Positions 22,659 to 34,180 are shown, counted from the first letter of the stretch. The stretch is DNA of 64,000 bases from Metallyticus violacea (GCA_030762175.1 CM060833.1:169336501-169400500); one strand, 5' to 3'. The notes: generated from the letters alone by a model not told the origin. A program made the numbers and translations.

Positions 22659-23990
22659 AACTAGAAATGTTAATTAGAACTTGCACAGTGAAGCCAATCA
22701 TATAATTGAAATCAATGTATGATTGAGTGGAACTAAACCTCTTATTGCTCCTTTTACTTTTCTATAAATGTAGATGGTTTCATGAACCCTTGTCTATATC
22801 TTCAGCTAGAACGTCAACTACTGGATACTTTGTTACATTGTGGGGCATGTGATGAACTTAAAGTTTATGCTATCATCCCCAGAAGTATCGAAGTTCATTA
22901 AACACTGTCTTTGTATTTGTATATGTTGATTTTTTCCCATAGCTAATTCTGTAGGTTCTTGTGCTGATTTTAATAATTTTGCTTTAAAATTTATGCTTTC
23001 ATCCCTGCAAATGTCGAAGTTCATTAAACTGTCTTTGTGTTTGTATATGTAAATTTTTTCCCATGTTGCAAATTCTGATTTTAATAATTTTGCTTTATTC
23101 AATATGTTGTTATTTCCTGTCCAGAAATGAAATGCTACTGCTGATTTCTCCATTTGCTTGTATTTTATTCAAAGTTCATTAAACTGTCTTTGTATTTGTA
23201 TATGTAAATTTTTTCCCATGTTGCAAATTCTGATTTTAATAATTTTGCTTTATTCAATAAGTTATTTCCTGTCCAGAAATGAAATACTACTGCTGATTTC
23301 TCCATTTGCTTGTATTTTATATTTCTTTTAACTATGTGCTTATGTTTGCCTTTGTTTTTTTAATGTAAATTTTTTACATTCTGCACAACTTTTTTTGTAA
23401 ATACCTGCTTTTTTCTTCTGTGGAATACTGTCATTAACATCATCTATCAGGAGATTCTTGACATTAAATCTTTTTACAGGTGCCTACCAGATATTAAAAT
23501 CTTTAAGAATATTTTGAAATTTTTTTGTAGTCCATGGATAATATGTGAATTTTTTAAAAATTGGCTTATGCTGAAAGTGTTGTGGTTTCTTTAATAATTT
23601 TTTTCCACTTGAATTTTTGTACTTTTTTGTGTTCTAGTTTTTTCTTAAAACCATTTTTAACAGCTGTACTTTCTATTTGTTTGTATTCTTTGAAGTATTC
23701 TTCTTTGCTAATTTGTAGGTTAACTAGCTGATGTGCTAAACTGTTGATAACTGTATGTTTGTGCATCGTGGGGTTAAATCTCTCAGTTTTGATGTGATTA
23801 TCTGTGTGTGTATTCTTTCTATATCTTCCAAATTGCAGGTTTCCTTGACGCTTCAGAATTTTGATGCCCAAGAATGGTAACATGGCAATGATAATTTTAT
23901 ATATATAGTGGACGATGGCATAACACTTCCAAATATACAAGATAGAAACATATATTTCACATAAAAACAGAAACAGATAAAATGTTATCA
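22659..23990 (-). mobile_element. PLE-2 subgroup copy, left half of TSD-flanked composite
   Basis: The minus strand carries FGRYRKNTHTDNHIK (RT end), the linker with KHTVINSLAHQLVNL, then GIY-type coding (AGIYKKSCAECKK) and SAVAFHFW, with stops. A 3' part (STWEK..Y.YKHKDSLMNFD) is triplicated in tandem with starts at 22893, 23018 and 23173 (steps 125 and 155 bp). A 5'-truncated RT lies near 23880. It faces the + strand copy at 23995. Together they are flanked by an exact 16-bp repeat. Confidence 0.85.
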
Positions 23991-23994
23991 TTTA

Positions 23995-24523
23995 ATGTCA
24001 AAAATCTCATGATAGACAATGTTAATGACAGTATTCTACAGGAGAAAAGCAGGTATTTACAAAATAAGCTGTGCAAAATGTAAGAAAATCTACATTGGAA
24101 AAACAAAGAGAAACGTAGGCACATGGTTAAAAGAACATTTCAGGAACATAAAATACAAGCAAATGGAGAGATCAACAGTAGCATTTTATTTCTGAACAGA
24201 AAACCAAGATATAGTGAATAAAGCAAAATTATCAAAATCAGATCAGGGACCTACAGAATTAGCAACATGGGGAAAAAATCTATATGTACAAATACAGAGA
24301 CAGTTTAATGAACTTTGACACTTCCAGGGTTAAAAACATAAACTTTAAGTTCATCACACATCCACCAGAGCAAAATACACATTCCCACAGCATAATGAAG
24401 TATCCAGTAGTTGACGTTCTAGCTGATGATGTGGACAAGGGTTTGTGAAACCAGTTCTGCATTTATAGACTAGTAAGTGGAACAATAAGATTGTTTAGTT
24501 CGACTCAATCATACAATGATCTC
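23995..24523 (+). mobile_element. PLE-2 subgroup copy, right half of TSD-flanked composite
   Basis: The + strand coding-like sequence reads RAGIYKISCAKCKKIYIGK-type residues near 24045-24110 with TKRNVGTWLKEHFRN, then ELATWGKNLYVQIQRQF and a tail that ends near 24523. It is the partner of 22659-23990 in reverse orientation. The 16-bp sequence AATTAAAAGCTGAAAT follows at 24524-24539 and precedes the left half at 22643-22658. Confidence 0.85.
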
Positions 24524-24879
24524 AATTAAAAGCTGAAATGTTTATGATTTTCTTAGAATTAATCAAATATGATTAATAGATTAATTAATAGAAGGGACAG
24601 AGTATACAGACAAAGCAACAGCAGTTCACAATGCAACATTGTTGATAGTGGCATCATACTCTTTGCTGACTGGAAACATGTAATATAGTCTCAATTATGT
24701 TTGTATTCCAATAAGATAGGCAAAGAGTGCACTGTAAATTCAAAGAAACTGTTCATGCAGACTGTTTGTAGATGTTGTTTGATAAGATTTTGTGATAGTC
24801 TGAAGGTATAAACTTGTTCTTTCAGAAGGTTGTCTTCTTATTCATTCATGGTCAGAGTCAAACCAATGGGGGATTGATT

Positions 24880-25245
24880 TGATTTTGACCTTGAATCAAT
24901 ATGAAAAAAGCCTTTTGAAAGACCAAGTAGTCAACATTCTCCTTGATAACATCATATGGAAGCTGCTTACTTCCAGGATGACAATGTGTATATCAGGCTT
25001 CCACTGTGTCTTGTGGTATGGTGAGTCTATAGGCCCAATTATAACCCTATAGAAAATCTGTGAGACTTAGATGAAACACTGAGATAGGTATTTGTGTGCT
25101 TTGCTGAAATTTGGGATCTGTTAATGTGAAATGACTGTAAATTGATCTGCAATTCCGTTACAATCTTGTGGAATCTGTTTCACAGGGGATTTTAGCTGCT
25201 ATGTAGACCAGAGATAGCTTTCACCCATTCATCTCTGCAAAGGAT
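24880..25245 (+). pseudogene. Tc1-like transposase C-terminal remnant
   Basis: Frames include EAAYFQDDNVYIRLP, resembling the Tc1 FQQDNA block with the second catalytic Asp. Then RPNYNPIENLWDLDETL matches SPDLNPIENLWD.LK, and ILWNLFHRGF resembles NLVESMPRR. The order and spacing match the last third of a Tc1-family DDE transposase. Stops and frameshifts show decay. The sequence 24540-24880 may hold more of it but is unreadable. Confidence 0.65.
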
Positions 25246-25815
25246 AATTATTGTTTTGTTTGGGGAGAGTACTCTATTCTGCAGAAAAAGCCATTAATAA
25301 GATATTTACAAAGAATGTGATCAGATAAGTTTAAATAAGCAAGCGTAAAAATAAAACTTTTAAATGCGGTGTGTATTTTATGCGATTTTCAGGGAGATAT
25401 GAGTAGGGGATAATTTGCATTAATAATGCTATTAACATTTCTCCCACAGTTAAAAGAATCAAAACAAATTATATAAGAATGTAGTTTTCATATGTTGAAA
25501 AATTTAGGTATACTAACCATCCCTGTTTGTTCTTGAATTAATATGGCAATAGCTGGTTTTCTATTAAATTTTACTCATAGTTTGCAAATTAATTTATGGG
25601 ATTAAAACAGTTTCTATTGTTTGTTTCAAAGAAAAATATTTTTCAACTTTAGGAACACCAAGTCTAAATATTAAAAAAACATATTGTTAGTGACTATGAC
25701 AAGATGTTAAGCTTGAGACTAAAACATATGCTAATGAAATTGAATATTTTTTCTTCATTAAAAGTATAGCAAAGGAGAACTTCATTTTGTGTAAGCATTT
25801 TGGAAATATTTTTAG
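25246..25815. other. Intron stretch without recognised element
   Basis: AT-rich; nothing recognised. Confidence 0.4.
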
Positions 25816-26019
25816 GGGAACATAACTTTTAAAAGCCAAGATGATTCAGCTCAGCCAGTTGATGGTAGCATAGTGAACAAAACAGCAGCTTTGTTGAGTG
25901 TGGCTCCAACAGATCTCAGTAAAGCGCTTAGTGAACGAGTCATTGCAGCCCGTGGAGAAGTTATGCAGAAAACTCACACCTTGTCAGAGGCTGAATATGG
26001 TCGGGATGCATTTGCAAAG
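25816..26019 (+). CDS. Myo1D: Myo1D exon with the cardiomyopathy loop and TEDS site
   Basis: The acceptor is tttttag ending at 25815 and the donor gttggt starts at 26020; both ends are phase 0. It encodes residues 247-314, beginning GEHNFKSQDD and ending EYGRDAFAK. The residue 16 positions before DAFAK, the TEDS-rule position of the actin-contacting loop, is Glu294 (25957-25959). In most amoeboid and fungal class I myosins this position is a phosphorylatable Ser/Thr; in metazoan ones it is usually acidic, so this motor is predicted not to need heavy-chain phosphorylation there. The weaker donor (GTTGGT) is still canonical GT. Confidence 0.94.
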
Positions 26020-26562
26020 GTTGGTATTATCATTATAGAATTATCAGATCCAAACTTAGGAATGATTTTCAGTGAATTGCGTGTAATAGATTTTAGAGAA
26101 AGATAAAAAAGAGGGCATGAAATTGTGTAAATTGTTTAGAGAACAATGACTACAGGTTTATCCCAAGGTAATGCTAAATGTATATTTTGATTTTATGAAA
26201 ATCGCTGCATTTGGTTAAAGTGTGTTATGTCCTCTTCAGAAGATGGGGCAAAAGGAATTATTTCTAAAGTGTTTGTCTCTTAATTTCTCTTTCAATAGCA
26301 TTCCTTGCACGTAAATTTTTTATTCTTTAAAACAGATTCGTGGATGCTCAAGCATTGCTGATGTAAATTGATGGTAAATGGCATAACAGCTACTACAGGT
26401 TTGCATTAATGTAAATAACTCTATTAATTTACTGTTATAAAACCAATATTAGATTGATTCCATCTTTGTTGGAAGATGTGGCCATGAGGTGAGATAATTT
26501 AGATTTAGATTGATGTTGGAGTGTGTGGTAGATACACCTTGGCACTTGTGCACTCCTTCAAT
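26020..26562. other. Intron stretch without recognised element
   Basis: Intron 5' part after the TEDS-site exon; no repeat or homology seen. Confidence 0.4.
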
Positions 26563-27104
26563 CCTAATACCTTAATTCATCATTTTTGGAGGGACCAGGT
26601 CTAACAAATGATGGATACGAGAAACCAATAGATATGGCAAGTATATAAATCATGTTTAAAAATAAATAAAGCTAGTACATAAGCAAAAACTTTATTTTAC
26701 ATCAATTTTACATGCTACTGTGTACATATTTTACACTTTGTTGTTGGCCCTGGTAGTCTAGTAGTAATCATACTTGCCTCTTAGACCCAAGATTGCAGGT
26801 TGAATTCCGGCCAGGATTGATGGACATTTTTGGGCATAAAAATCCTGAGTATATTTCCTTCAGAAGGGAAGTAAAGCTGAGAGTCCCTTGTCACACACTT
26901 ACAGCACATAAAAGTACCTCAAGCCTGAAAGCAAAGGTCTCTAAGCAAAATTTATCGGTCATTTCACTCCCTGAATCAAATGGGACGCGGATGACCGGAG
27001 AAGTTAAAGAGCATCTGTAAATAAAACAAATGAACAAAAATAAAAATGTTAGTCACTTTCTTTGGAAAAGGTTGTTAACTGACATTTACTTTTTTTCTTT
27101 TCAT
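26563..27104 (+). repeat. Pogo-like MITE carrying an internal SINE, copy B
   Basis: It has the same layout as 7174-7662: AATACCTTAATTCATCATTT start, ACATATTTTACACTTTG before the SINE, and CTTTCTTTGGAAAAGGTTG after it. The SINE-A occupies about 26745-27032, with the A box GGTAGTCTAGTAG and B box GGTTGAATTCCGG. The shared SINE position shows both copies descend from one SINE-bearing parent. It diverges from copy A at about 27104. Confidence 0.7.
26745..27032 (+). mobile_element. tRNA-derived SINE-A, nested in MITE copy B
   Basis: The full-length SINE has head CCCTGGTAGTCTAGTAGTAA, the B box GGTTGAATTCC, and body blocks GAAGGGAAGTAAAGC and GGGACGCGGATGACC. The A-rich tail is AAATAAAACAAATG. Several CpG-type changes show age. 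Confidence 0.88.
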
Positions 27105-27934
27105 CAGAAACAAATTTTCCACATTCAGCTCATTCTGTTGCTCACTACTGTGCACATTATCTTGTCATGTGCAGAGAATACACTTGCACAGTTTCACATG
27201 CTCTCAGAGCTTTGGCAAACATTGGCATGGTTTTGACTGTGGCATCATCCCCCCCTTCTTCCTCACTCCCCACCCCATATCAAAAACACTTGCTACTCCT
27301 CCCACTTCATCAACACTTTGAATGCCACTTGTGACAACATCCTCGTCCACTGCCTCGTAAGTGTCAAAACTGACAGCAATGCCAACTCTGGCCCATTCTC
27401 TGCATTATCAGCCAACTCCCAAGGTGGCATTTACTCCACTTACAAAAAGTTTCAATTCATGCATTAATCTCCACTATTTTCCACAAAAAACTGAAATTAA
27501 TTTCCATTTTAAATAAAAGGAAGGACTCAGTCCACCCTTCCAGTCACCGACCAATCAGCTTAAGTTGGAGTTTTATTGATAAAAATGTATCCTGTGCCCT
27601 TACAATGGGGTGGCCTGCAGGAAAAATTTATACGTGTTTATAATTTACTTGGTTTTTGCATATATGGTTGGTAGTATCTATAAAAACTCATACATGACTC
27701 TTATATTGCATCCGAGAAACAGTTTTTATTTGTCTATTTAGGGTCTGCTTCAATTTTGATTTGTTAATTACTAATTAATGCCAATTTTAATATATTTTCA
27801 TATATTAATCTGTCTTAATCTAGTTGTTTACAGTGAGGGATTGTTGGAGAGGGGGAGGATTTAGAGGGGGTGGAGTGCGGGAATTTTCCTTTATTTGCAT
27901 TGGGGGTGCTGGGGTTTATATTTTTTACAGCTTG
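27105..27934. other. Intron stretch, C-rich in part, unrecognised
   Basis: The part 27240-27440 is richer in C than its surroundings (for example ATCATCCCCCCCTTC). It may be the 5' end of the LINE that follows, but no homology was visible. Confidence 0.4.
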
Positions 27935-30556
27935 TTCCCCAGGGTGCCCAAAGTGTTCAAACGAACACTATTGGCCCATCTAGAGCTGCTCTTAATTCAG
28001 CTGATTCTGGCAAACCAAACCCCTCCCCGAGCTCATCAAGGCAAAACTTAGATGACTCACTAAGCAGTAGCAAACACTCAGAACTAGATAGTAGCATGAA
28101 GTCTGTAACAGAGCTCATCAAGGCAAAACAGATGACTGACTAAACAGCAGCAAACACTCAGAACTAGATAGTAGCATGAAGTCTGTAACGGAGCTAGGGC
28201 CTAGAGTCAGAAACACAGTCGAAGCCTTCAAACAGCACACAACAAATACAACCGTTTGCAGTCCCCATGGATGTGACACACTATATATCAACAATTGAAA
28301 GCAGGAAAAAATAAATGCATTCTTCATCAAAAATGTAACTAAGAAACACAAACTCCCTGAAAACATCATAACAAGCCTTATAAAAATCCACGTTTCATGA
28401 GACACATATGCCATGACATTCAATAATAAGAGCATTGAAAAAATGCATACTACACATTAGCACTACTAACAAACCCAAACTCCCAAACTGAACAGGAAAA
28501 CAAACCAAAAAGAATGCTCACCACTGTAATAAAAGGAATTCCAACAGAAATTTCAGATGAGGAACTACCACAAAGCTTCAAAAGAACTACCCACATATCC
28601 AGAAAGCCAGCAGGATCATTAGCAAAGGCCACAACCCCCCCCCCCCGCCATCCAATTTTTCACACCAATGAACTAACCACAATCACAGACATTTTAAATA
28701 GAGCACTCATTGAACATGAGCACTTCAAAGTGAACCTTTGCATCAAAAAGACAGGCATATCCCTCATAAGCAGTGTCAGCAGTAAGGACAAGCTCAGGAT
28801 GCATGTGCTAATCAGGAAAAATTCTTCCTTTGCTGAAACAAAGCCTTCACCTTTTTCTGTACACACCAAAACCATGATCAGTTTAAACCCTACTGTGCAA
28901 CATGTAACAAGAACAGCTGGACACTGGACAAGTAAAAAGCCCAAAATACCCCAGAATAACACCAAACTCAATAAACCAAGTACCCTCACAATAACCCACC
29001 AACCCCAACCAAACCACAAACTCCAGCAGAATGACCACAACTGAAAGAACCAAAAATACCTGAAGGAAAAGAATTATCACCATTTAAAGAAACCACACAC
29101 ACTCAGAACCATCTTTTCAAACATCCATGACAACCTACAAGCAATCCATGAACAAATCAAAAAGCACAAACAAAAATACTGCAGCACATAAAAGAAGCAA
29201 TTGCACACATCATAGACTAACTGCTAAAAACCATCATAATGATAATGTACCAACTAACTCCCCCACCTAGAAGACAGAAAATAATAAAGTTAACCAAACA
29301 GTTAAAAAACACTTGAGATGCAAATTACACGCACTAAAGAGTAGAAACCAACTAGAAATACACATAAACACAAATGAAACCTATTAAAATTATGTGAAAT
29401 AAAAAAGGAAAACACAAACTCATAGTAAACAGAAACAAAAAAAAAAAAAATTGAACTACCCAAAATGGCAGGCTCACAAAGAAAGGAACGCCATAAAATC
29501 ACACTCTTACACATTAACATAATGGAATAAACAGCCAAAAAGAGGAGCTGAAAGAACTAATTATTACATACAACCCACACATAATAACCATCAATGAAAC
29601 AAAATTATACAAAAAACAGAAAATTCACTCCAAATCCATACCAAATATACCGGAGAGATCAAGAAAACCAATGAGTAGAAGACATACTATACTAATAGTT
29701 GCACATCCAAGACTGTCAACAGATGCTGTAAACCTAAGTGAACACTTCCCCAATGAACAAGTACTATTGATACAAGCCAAAACCCCAACAATAACAACGC
29801 ATATTGTCATGATCTTTGTCCAACAAGAACCCCTAAAAGCAGCTAGTTCCCAAGCACCCTGCTAAGACATTTACAGCACAAGTACAAAAACATTATAATC
29901 GCAAGAGACCTAAACATCCAACACTCCACACTCTATGACAGGATCATCAATAGATATGGAAGAGAGCTAGTACACTTAATGAACACAACAAAATATGAAT
30001 TGCGCCAATACCCGGTCTAACAAGATTTGGAATCAGAAAACAAAACCCAACATCTCCAACAAAATCATAGCAACCCCTGCTCCCTCCCCCCATCCACAAC
30101 AGAATAATACAAGTGATCACAGATGCATCATTCAGTTCAGACCGCCTACCAGTCATAGTCCAAATTGCAACCTGCACATGGCATTCAGAAACTAAACTAA
30201 AGCATGAAACCTATGACTATAAACAAACAAATTGGTATAAATACAGAAAACATCTAACAGACTGGGCAAAAAAACATTGCAATATCAAACAGAATTGCCC
30301 TAAGCCAGATCAACCACTACACAAACATTATCGCTGACACAACATGCAAAGCAAGAGATGAAACCACTCCCAAAAAACCATAGGCCTAGGTACAAAAACA
30401 CAACTCCCCCCAAATCTACAACTCATCAAAAAGAAAGGACAAGCACATAGAAAATATATGAAAACACATGACTTCAAAGACAAAAGAATACTAAACATAA
30501 TAATCCAAACAATAAGAAATGCACTCACTGAATATAAAGAATACAAATGGATCTTA
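27935..30556 (+). mobile_element. Jockey/I-like LINE remnant (ORF1, endonuclease, no RT)
   Basis: A C/A-rich, degraded non-LTR element, distinct in base use from its surroundings. The 28514-29044 frame (176 codons) starts MLTTVIKGIPTEISDEEL, the start of an insect LINE ORF1 domain (PRE_C2HC type), with a decayed zinc-knuckle region. The endonuclease follows: HIITINETKLY at about 29578-29610, IIARDLN near 29897 and the SDRLPV catalytic block at 30137-30154. Then comes a KKRQAHRKYMKTHDF-like linker typical before the RT. The RT itself is absent; PLE-4 sequence begins at about 30557. An 82-bp unit is repeated near 28030-28192. Confidence 0.72.
28030..28192 (+). repeat. 82-bp tandem duplication in LINE ORF1 region
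   Basis: The unit starting AGCTCATCAAGGCAAAAC begins at 28030 and again at 28112, with a partial third start at about 28192. Both carry AAACACTCAGAACTAGATAG. The copies differ by small indels. Confidence 0.85.
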
Positions 30557-31291
30557 AGATTAAAAGTAAACCTACTAAAATCATTTTAACACATTAAAAC
30601 TCTCTTGACATTTCACATTAAAACTTTTTTTATTAAAAAGTAAGTTGGGACTAATTTCGTGAGTCAATTGCTCACATTGTCAACCATTTGACGACTAACG
30701 AATCACTTCAACTGGGATGTGTACTGTGTAAGCTCTGGCAGTCTGTTGATGAACCGTAGAATATGTTGTCTGCTTCTGGTATATCAAAATTCATAAGTCT
30801 ATGTTCATATTTTTTTATATAAATCTTTTCCCATATACCAAGTTCCTTTGGGTGCTGAACTGCTGTTAGCATTACTATATCTTTTTCTATTTCATGATTT
30901 TCATTCCAAAAATGTGCTGCTACTGCTGATTTTTCTATTTGTTTGTTCCGTGCTCTTTCAATCTAATACCCAGGCTTCTTTTGGTCTTGGCTAATATACC
31001 TTTTCACAATCCTTAAAATTGATCCTATATATGCCTGAACTATCTTCTTTTGATCTGGGTTCAATTTTGTTTAGATTCAGCAATTTACTAACACTATCTA
31101 TGTATGGGTGTCAAAGTGATGTATTGTTTAAATATTTTTTTAAATTGTGAGTAATGTAAGGGTGGTACATGAACTTTTGATAAGTTTTTTCTTTATATAA
31201 ATTACTGAGTGTGGTGATTTGTTTGCTTTTCTTTTTTCCTTGAATCTTATCATTTGTTTGCTAAACCCATCAACTTTTGCTGTGTGAATTA

Positions 31292-31486
31292 TATGTAAGT
31301 ATCCCTTCTCATATTCTTCTTTTTTAAGTGGTTCATTAATCAATCTATAAATCGTACTATTGAGTGCTGCTTCTTTGAGAGGTATTAAATAATATGTAAG
31401 TATTCCTTCTCATATTCTTCTTTTTTAAGTGGTTCATTAATCAATCTATAAATCGTACTATTGAGTGCTGCTTCTTTGAGAGGTCT
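31292..31486. repeat. 101-bp tandem duplication inside PLE-4
   Basis: The unit beginning TATGTAAGTATCCCTTCTCA starts at 31292 and again at 31393, almost identical. As 101 is not a multiple of three, it shifts the element's reading frame. Confidence 0.9.
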
Positions 31487-31890
31487 AGCGTTGAAACCTT
31501 TAGCTTTCATGTAATTATAAGTGTGTGTATCCTTTCTGTATATGCCAAATTCTAATTTGTTATTTTTTTTTACTTTCTTCAAATTGAAGAAAGGTAGAGT
31601 TATTATTAGTTAAAATTTCCATGGTGAATTTTATTGTTGTTTCTTGTAAATTTAAGAGTTTGAGAGCATCTTCTATATATCTGGTTTGCACGATGGCAAA
31701 AACATCATCCACATATCTGTACCAGACCTTGAATACATATGGGAAGGCTTTAGTTATGTGCATTTCAAAAAACTCATAAATAGATCTGCCAACAATGGAG
31801 AGAGGGGACTGCCCATTGCCACACCTGAACTCTGTTCATAAAATTGTCCTTCAAATGTGAAGTAGGCCTGATCTAAACATAATTCCATGA

Positions 31891-32848
31891 TATAACAAAT
31901 TATTTATGAGGAAGTGACTCAAATTTCACTAGTTTTATTCCACTTACTTGGACATGTTTCAAAGGCAAATTTCCTTCATTGTCAGTACGGTTCCACTGTC
32001 AGCTTTCCAGCATAGTATAAAGATGTCGCTCTTTGGATTTTATAAACTTTTTGATGAGGTTGCTCTTGTTTGAAAGATCAAAATTAACTAAATTTTCTTT
32101 GTTTTCGTTCAAGAATATATTTTCTCACACCGATAATTCTATGGGATTTTGCAGAGCTTTTAAGAGATCATTTTGGAACTCATGGTTGTTGGTTGTTGTT
32201 TTTTTTTTTTTTTTTTTTTGTTCCAGAAATGGTATGCTACTGCTGATTTTTCCATATGCTTATATTTTACACTTCTCATGTGTTCCTTAAACCATATTGT
32301 AATGTTCCTTTTTGTTTTACCTGTATATTTATTATTGCAGTCTTTGCAACTGATTTCATAAATGCCTGATTGTTTTCCTGGCGGTATTTTGTCCTTTGTG
32401 TTGGTTTTTAGGAGGTTTTTCAATTTGCATTTATTCCCTGGAGCTAAAATAATTTTCACCTCTTTAAAAATCTTTTGAAATTTTTGGTGTGCCCATGGAT
32501 GGAATGTAAATTTTTTATATATCTGCTCTCTTTTGTAACCTTTCAATGTGGTGATTTCTTTTATTTGTTTTTGTTTTTTGAATTTTCGTATCTTTTTCTT
32601 GACCAGATCTGTTGTGTAGCCATTTTTCTGTGCTATATCCATGATTTTTTGGTACTCCAATTTGTATTCTGTCTGATTTACTGGTAGGTTTGTTAATCTG
32701 AATGTGAACCGTGCTGACGAAGGAAATTTACCTTTGAAACATGTCCAAGTAAGTGCAATAAAACTAATGAAATTTGAGTGACTTCCTCATAAATAACTTG
32801 TTATGTGATACTATATTTCACTGTGAAAATCCCAAACTATTCAAATTT
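31891..32848 (-). mobile_element. PLE-2 copy nested inside PLE-4, with 12-bp TSD
   Basis: The minus strand encodes KSGIYEISCKDCNNKYTGKT (GIY-YIG), KEHMRSVKYKHMEKSAV and YHFWNKKK in a 166-codon frame (32160-32660). The 3' tail with AAACATGTCCAAGTAAGTGG lies at 31900-31990 on this strand, and a second, inverted copy of the tail lies at about 32715-32815, so the insert has inverted tails at both ends. The 12-bp ATAATTCCATGA is present at 31879-31890 and 32849-32860. The RT is missing (5'-truncated). Confidence 0.9.
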
Positions 32849-33380
32849 ATAATTCCATGAGCTTGACAAATTCTTTTGTGTGTGTTTCTGTAATGTTTGT
32901 AGATAGTCACCATTTTCCTAACAATGTCAGGATTTTCTTTTTGGGAATACTTCTGAACAGGGCTTTTACATCACAAGATACCAATGTTTCATCTGTAGAT
33001 AACTTATGAACTTTAATTTTATTTACAAGGTCTAAAGAGTTTTTTAGGCTTAAGCTCTGAAATCTCGGTAATGTATCACATTGAGTGGTTAATCATTTTG
33101 CCAGACGATAACTTGGGGTATTAACATTGTTGATGATAGGTCTCATGTTTTTTCCCAATTTACGTACTTTGGGTAGTCCAATTATCCTGGCTATTGATGG
33201 ATGTGGTATTTTAATTTTATAGATATCAGATTTTTTTAACATAGTACTTTCTTTTAATATATCCTCTGTTAATTTTTTGCATCTTTAAAGTGGATTTGTT
33301 CTTACTTCAATAAATTCATCACTGTTTAATAAGTCTAGCATTCTTTGTTTGTAGCCTGCTTTATCTAAAACAAGGGGACA

Positions 33381-33760
33381 AAAACGATGCACAATAAACC
33401 ATTCTGTCACCCACACCAGCTGGTTCCCAATCTTGGACAATATGACCACCAAGCAGCAAGAAGATAACCCTCATATCCTTTGCCTTAAAGATGCCTTAAC
33501 CAGGTAACCATAATCAACAGGCATTAAAATTCACCATCCCTCAGGTTAAGCAACCCTGAGAAACAATGACCATAACCCAAAGTTCCCTCAAGTTAAGCAA
33601 CCATCATGCAAATCACTTGATGGGGAGTTAGTAGCCCCCAATAGTCATCAAAAGCTACCACTCCCCACAAAGATGAGACATAATCATAACTAGTATCTTA
33701 AAAGCATCCTCCACAAAATCTACCAACCATACAGGAAAAACCACAGGTGTGTTTAGGTAC
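33381..33760. other. Intron stretch without recognised element
   Basis: Base composition is less AT-rich, with the phrase CCTCAGGTTAAGCAACC / CCTCAAGTTAAGCAACC repeated about 65 bp apart. No homology was recognised; it may be an old LINE piece. Confidence 0.4.
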
Positions 33761-33769
33761 AATGGTGCA

Positions 33770-34180
33770 TTACCGACCAATAACGTCTGAGCAGCCCAAA
33801 AATTATTCGTTTATTCAGCAATTACTGAGAGTGTGGAGAAGGCTGCATTGGGATTCAGGCAGTGCATGTTCTCCACTGCTATGCTGCTTGACATTGAGAA
33901 AGCATTCCCCAGCATCTGGTATGTGGGGCTTATTTATAAGCTCATGTGAGCTGGGCTGCCATGTGTGGTTATAGAGTTGATAGTTTTCTCTCAAATTGCT
34001 TGTTTTGTGTCAAAGTTGAATATCAAAGATCATATACACAAATGACACTTAAGATTACCAGAAGGAGCATGCTGTCAAAACACTCTTCTCTGTTTATATA
34101 TCGGATTTCCCTACAAGACATAGTATGTCTGCTTATCACTATGCTGATGATGTTATTTTGATTCAAAGCAGAAACTGAGA
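33770..34180 (+). pseudogene. Jockey/CR1-type LINE reverse transcriptase fragment
   Basis: Frames give FRQCMFSTAMLLDIEKAF, the first catalytic Asp block (LDIEKAFDSVWH type), then IWYVGLIYKL. After frameshifts, VYISDFPTRHSMSAYHYADD and VILIQSRN carry the YADD catalytic box at about 34125-34165. The GVPQG block between them is decayed. It ends where a mariner remnant begins. Confidence 0.72.

Larger units (their letters stand above)
30557..33380 (-). mobile_element. PLE-4, most complete copy (RT to GIY-YIG), split by PLE-2
   Basis: On the minus strand, from 33380 down: LDKAGYKQRMLDLLN, IGLPKVRKLGKNMRPIINN (the RT fingers block), SCDVKALFRSIPKK, then EFVKL at the insertion site. After the inserted PLE-2 (31891-32848) it resumes MELCLDQAYFTFEGQFYEQ, GVAMGSPLSPLLADLFM (RT catalytic region) and YRYVDDVFAIVQT at about 31700-31735 with the YVDD box. 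A linker with a 101-bp tandem duplication follows (31292 and 31393), then the decayed GIY-YIG part (30900-31080) and tail. Frameshifts and stops are present but domain order is intact. Without the insert the element is about 1.9 kb. Confidence 0.85.

Noticed and set aside
28660..29040. Minus-strand 126-codon hydrophobic frame
   Set aside because: It is the shadow of the LINE ORF1 frame on the + strand, which has recognisable domain sequence.
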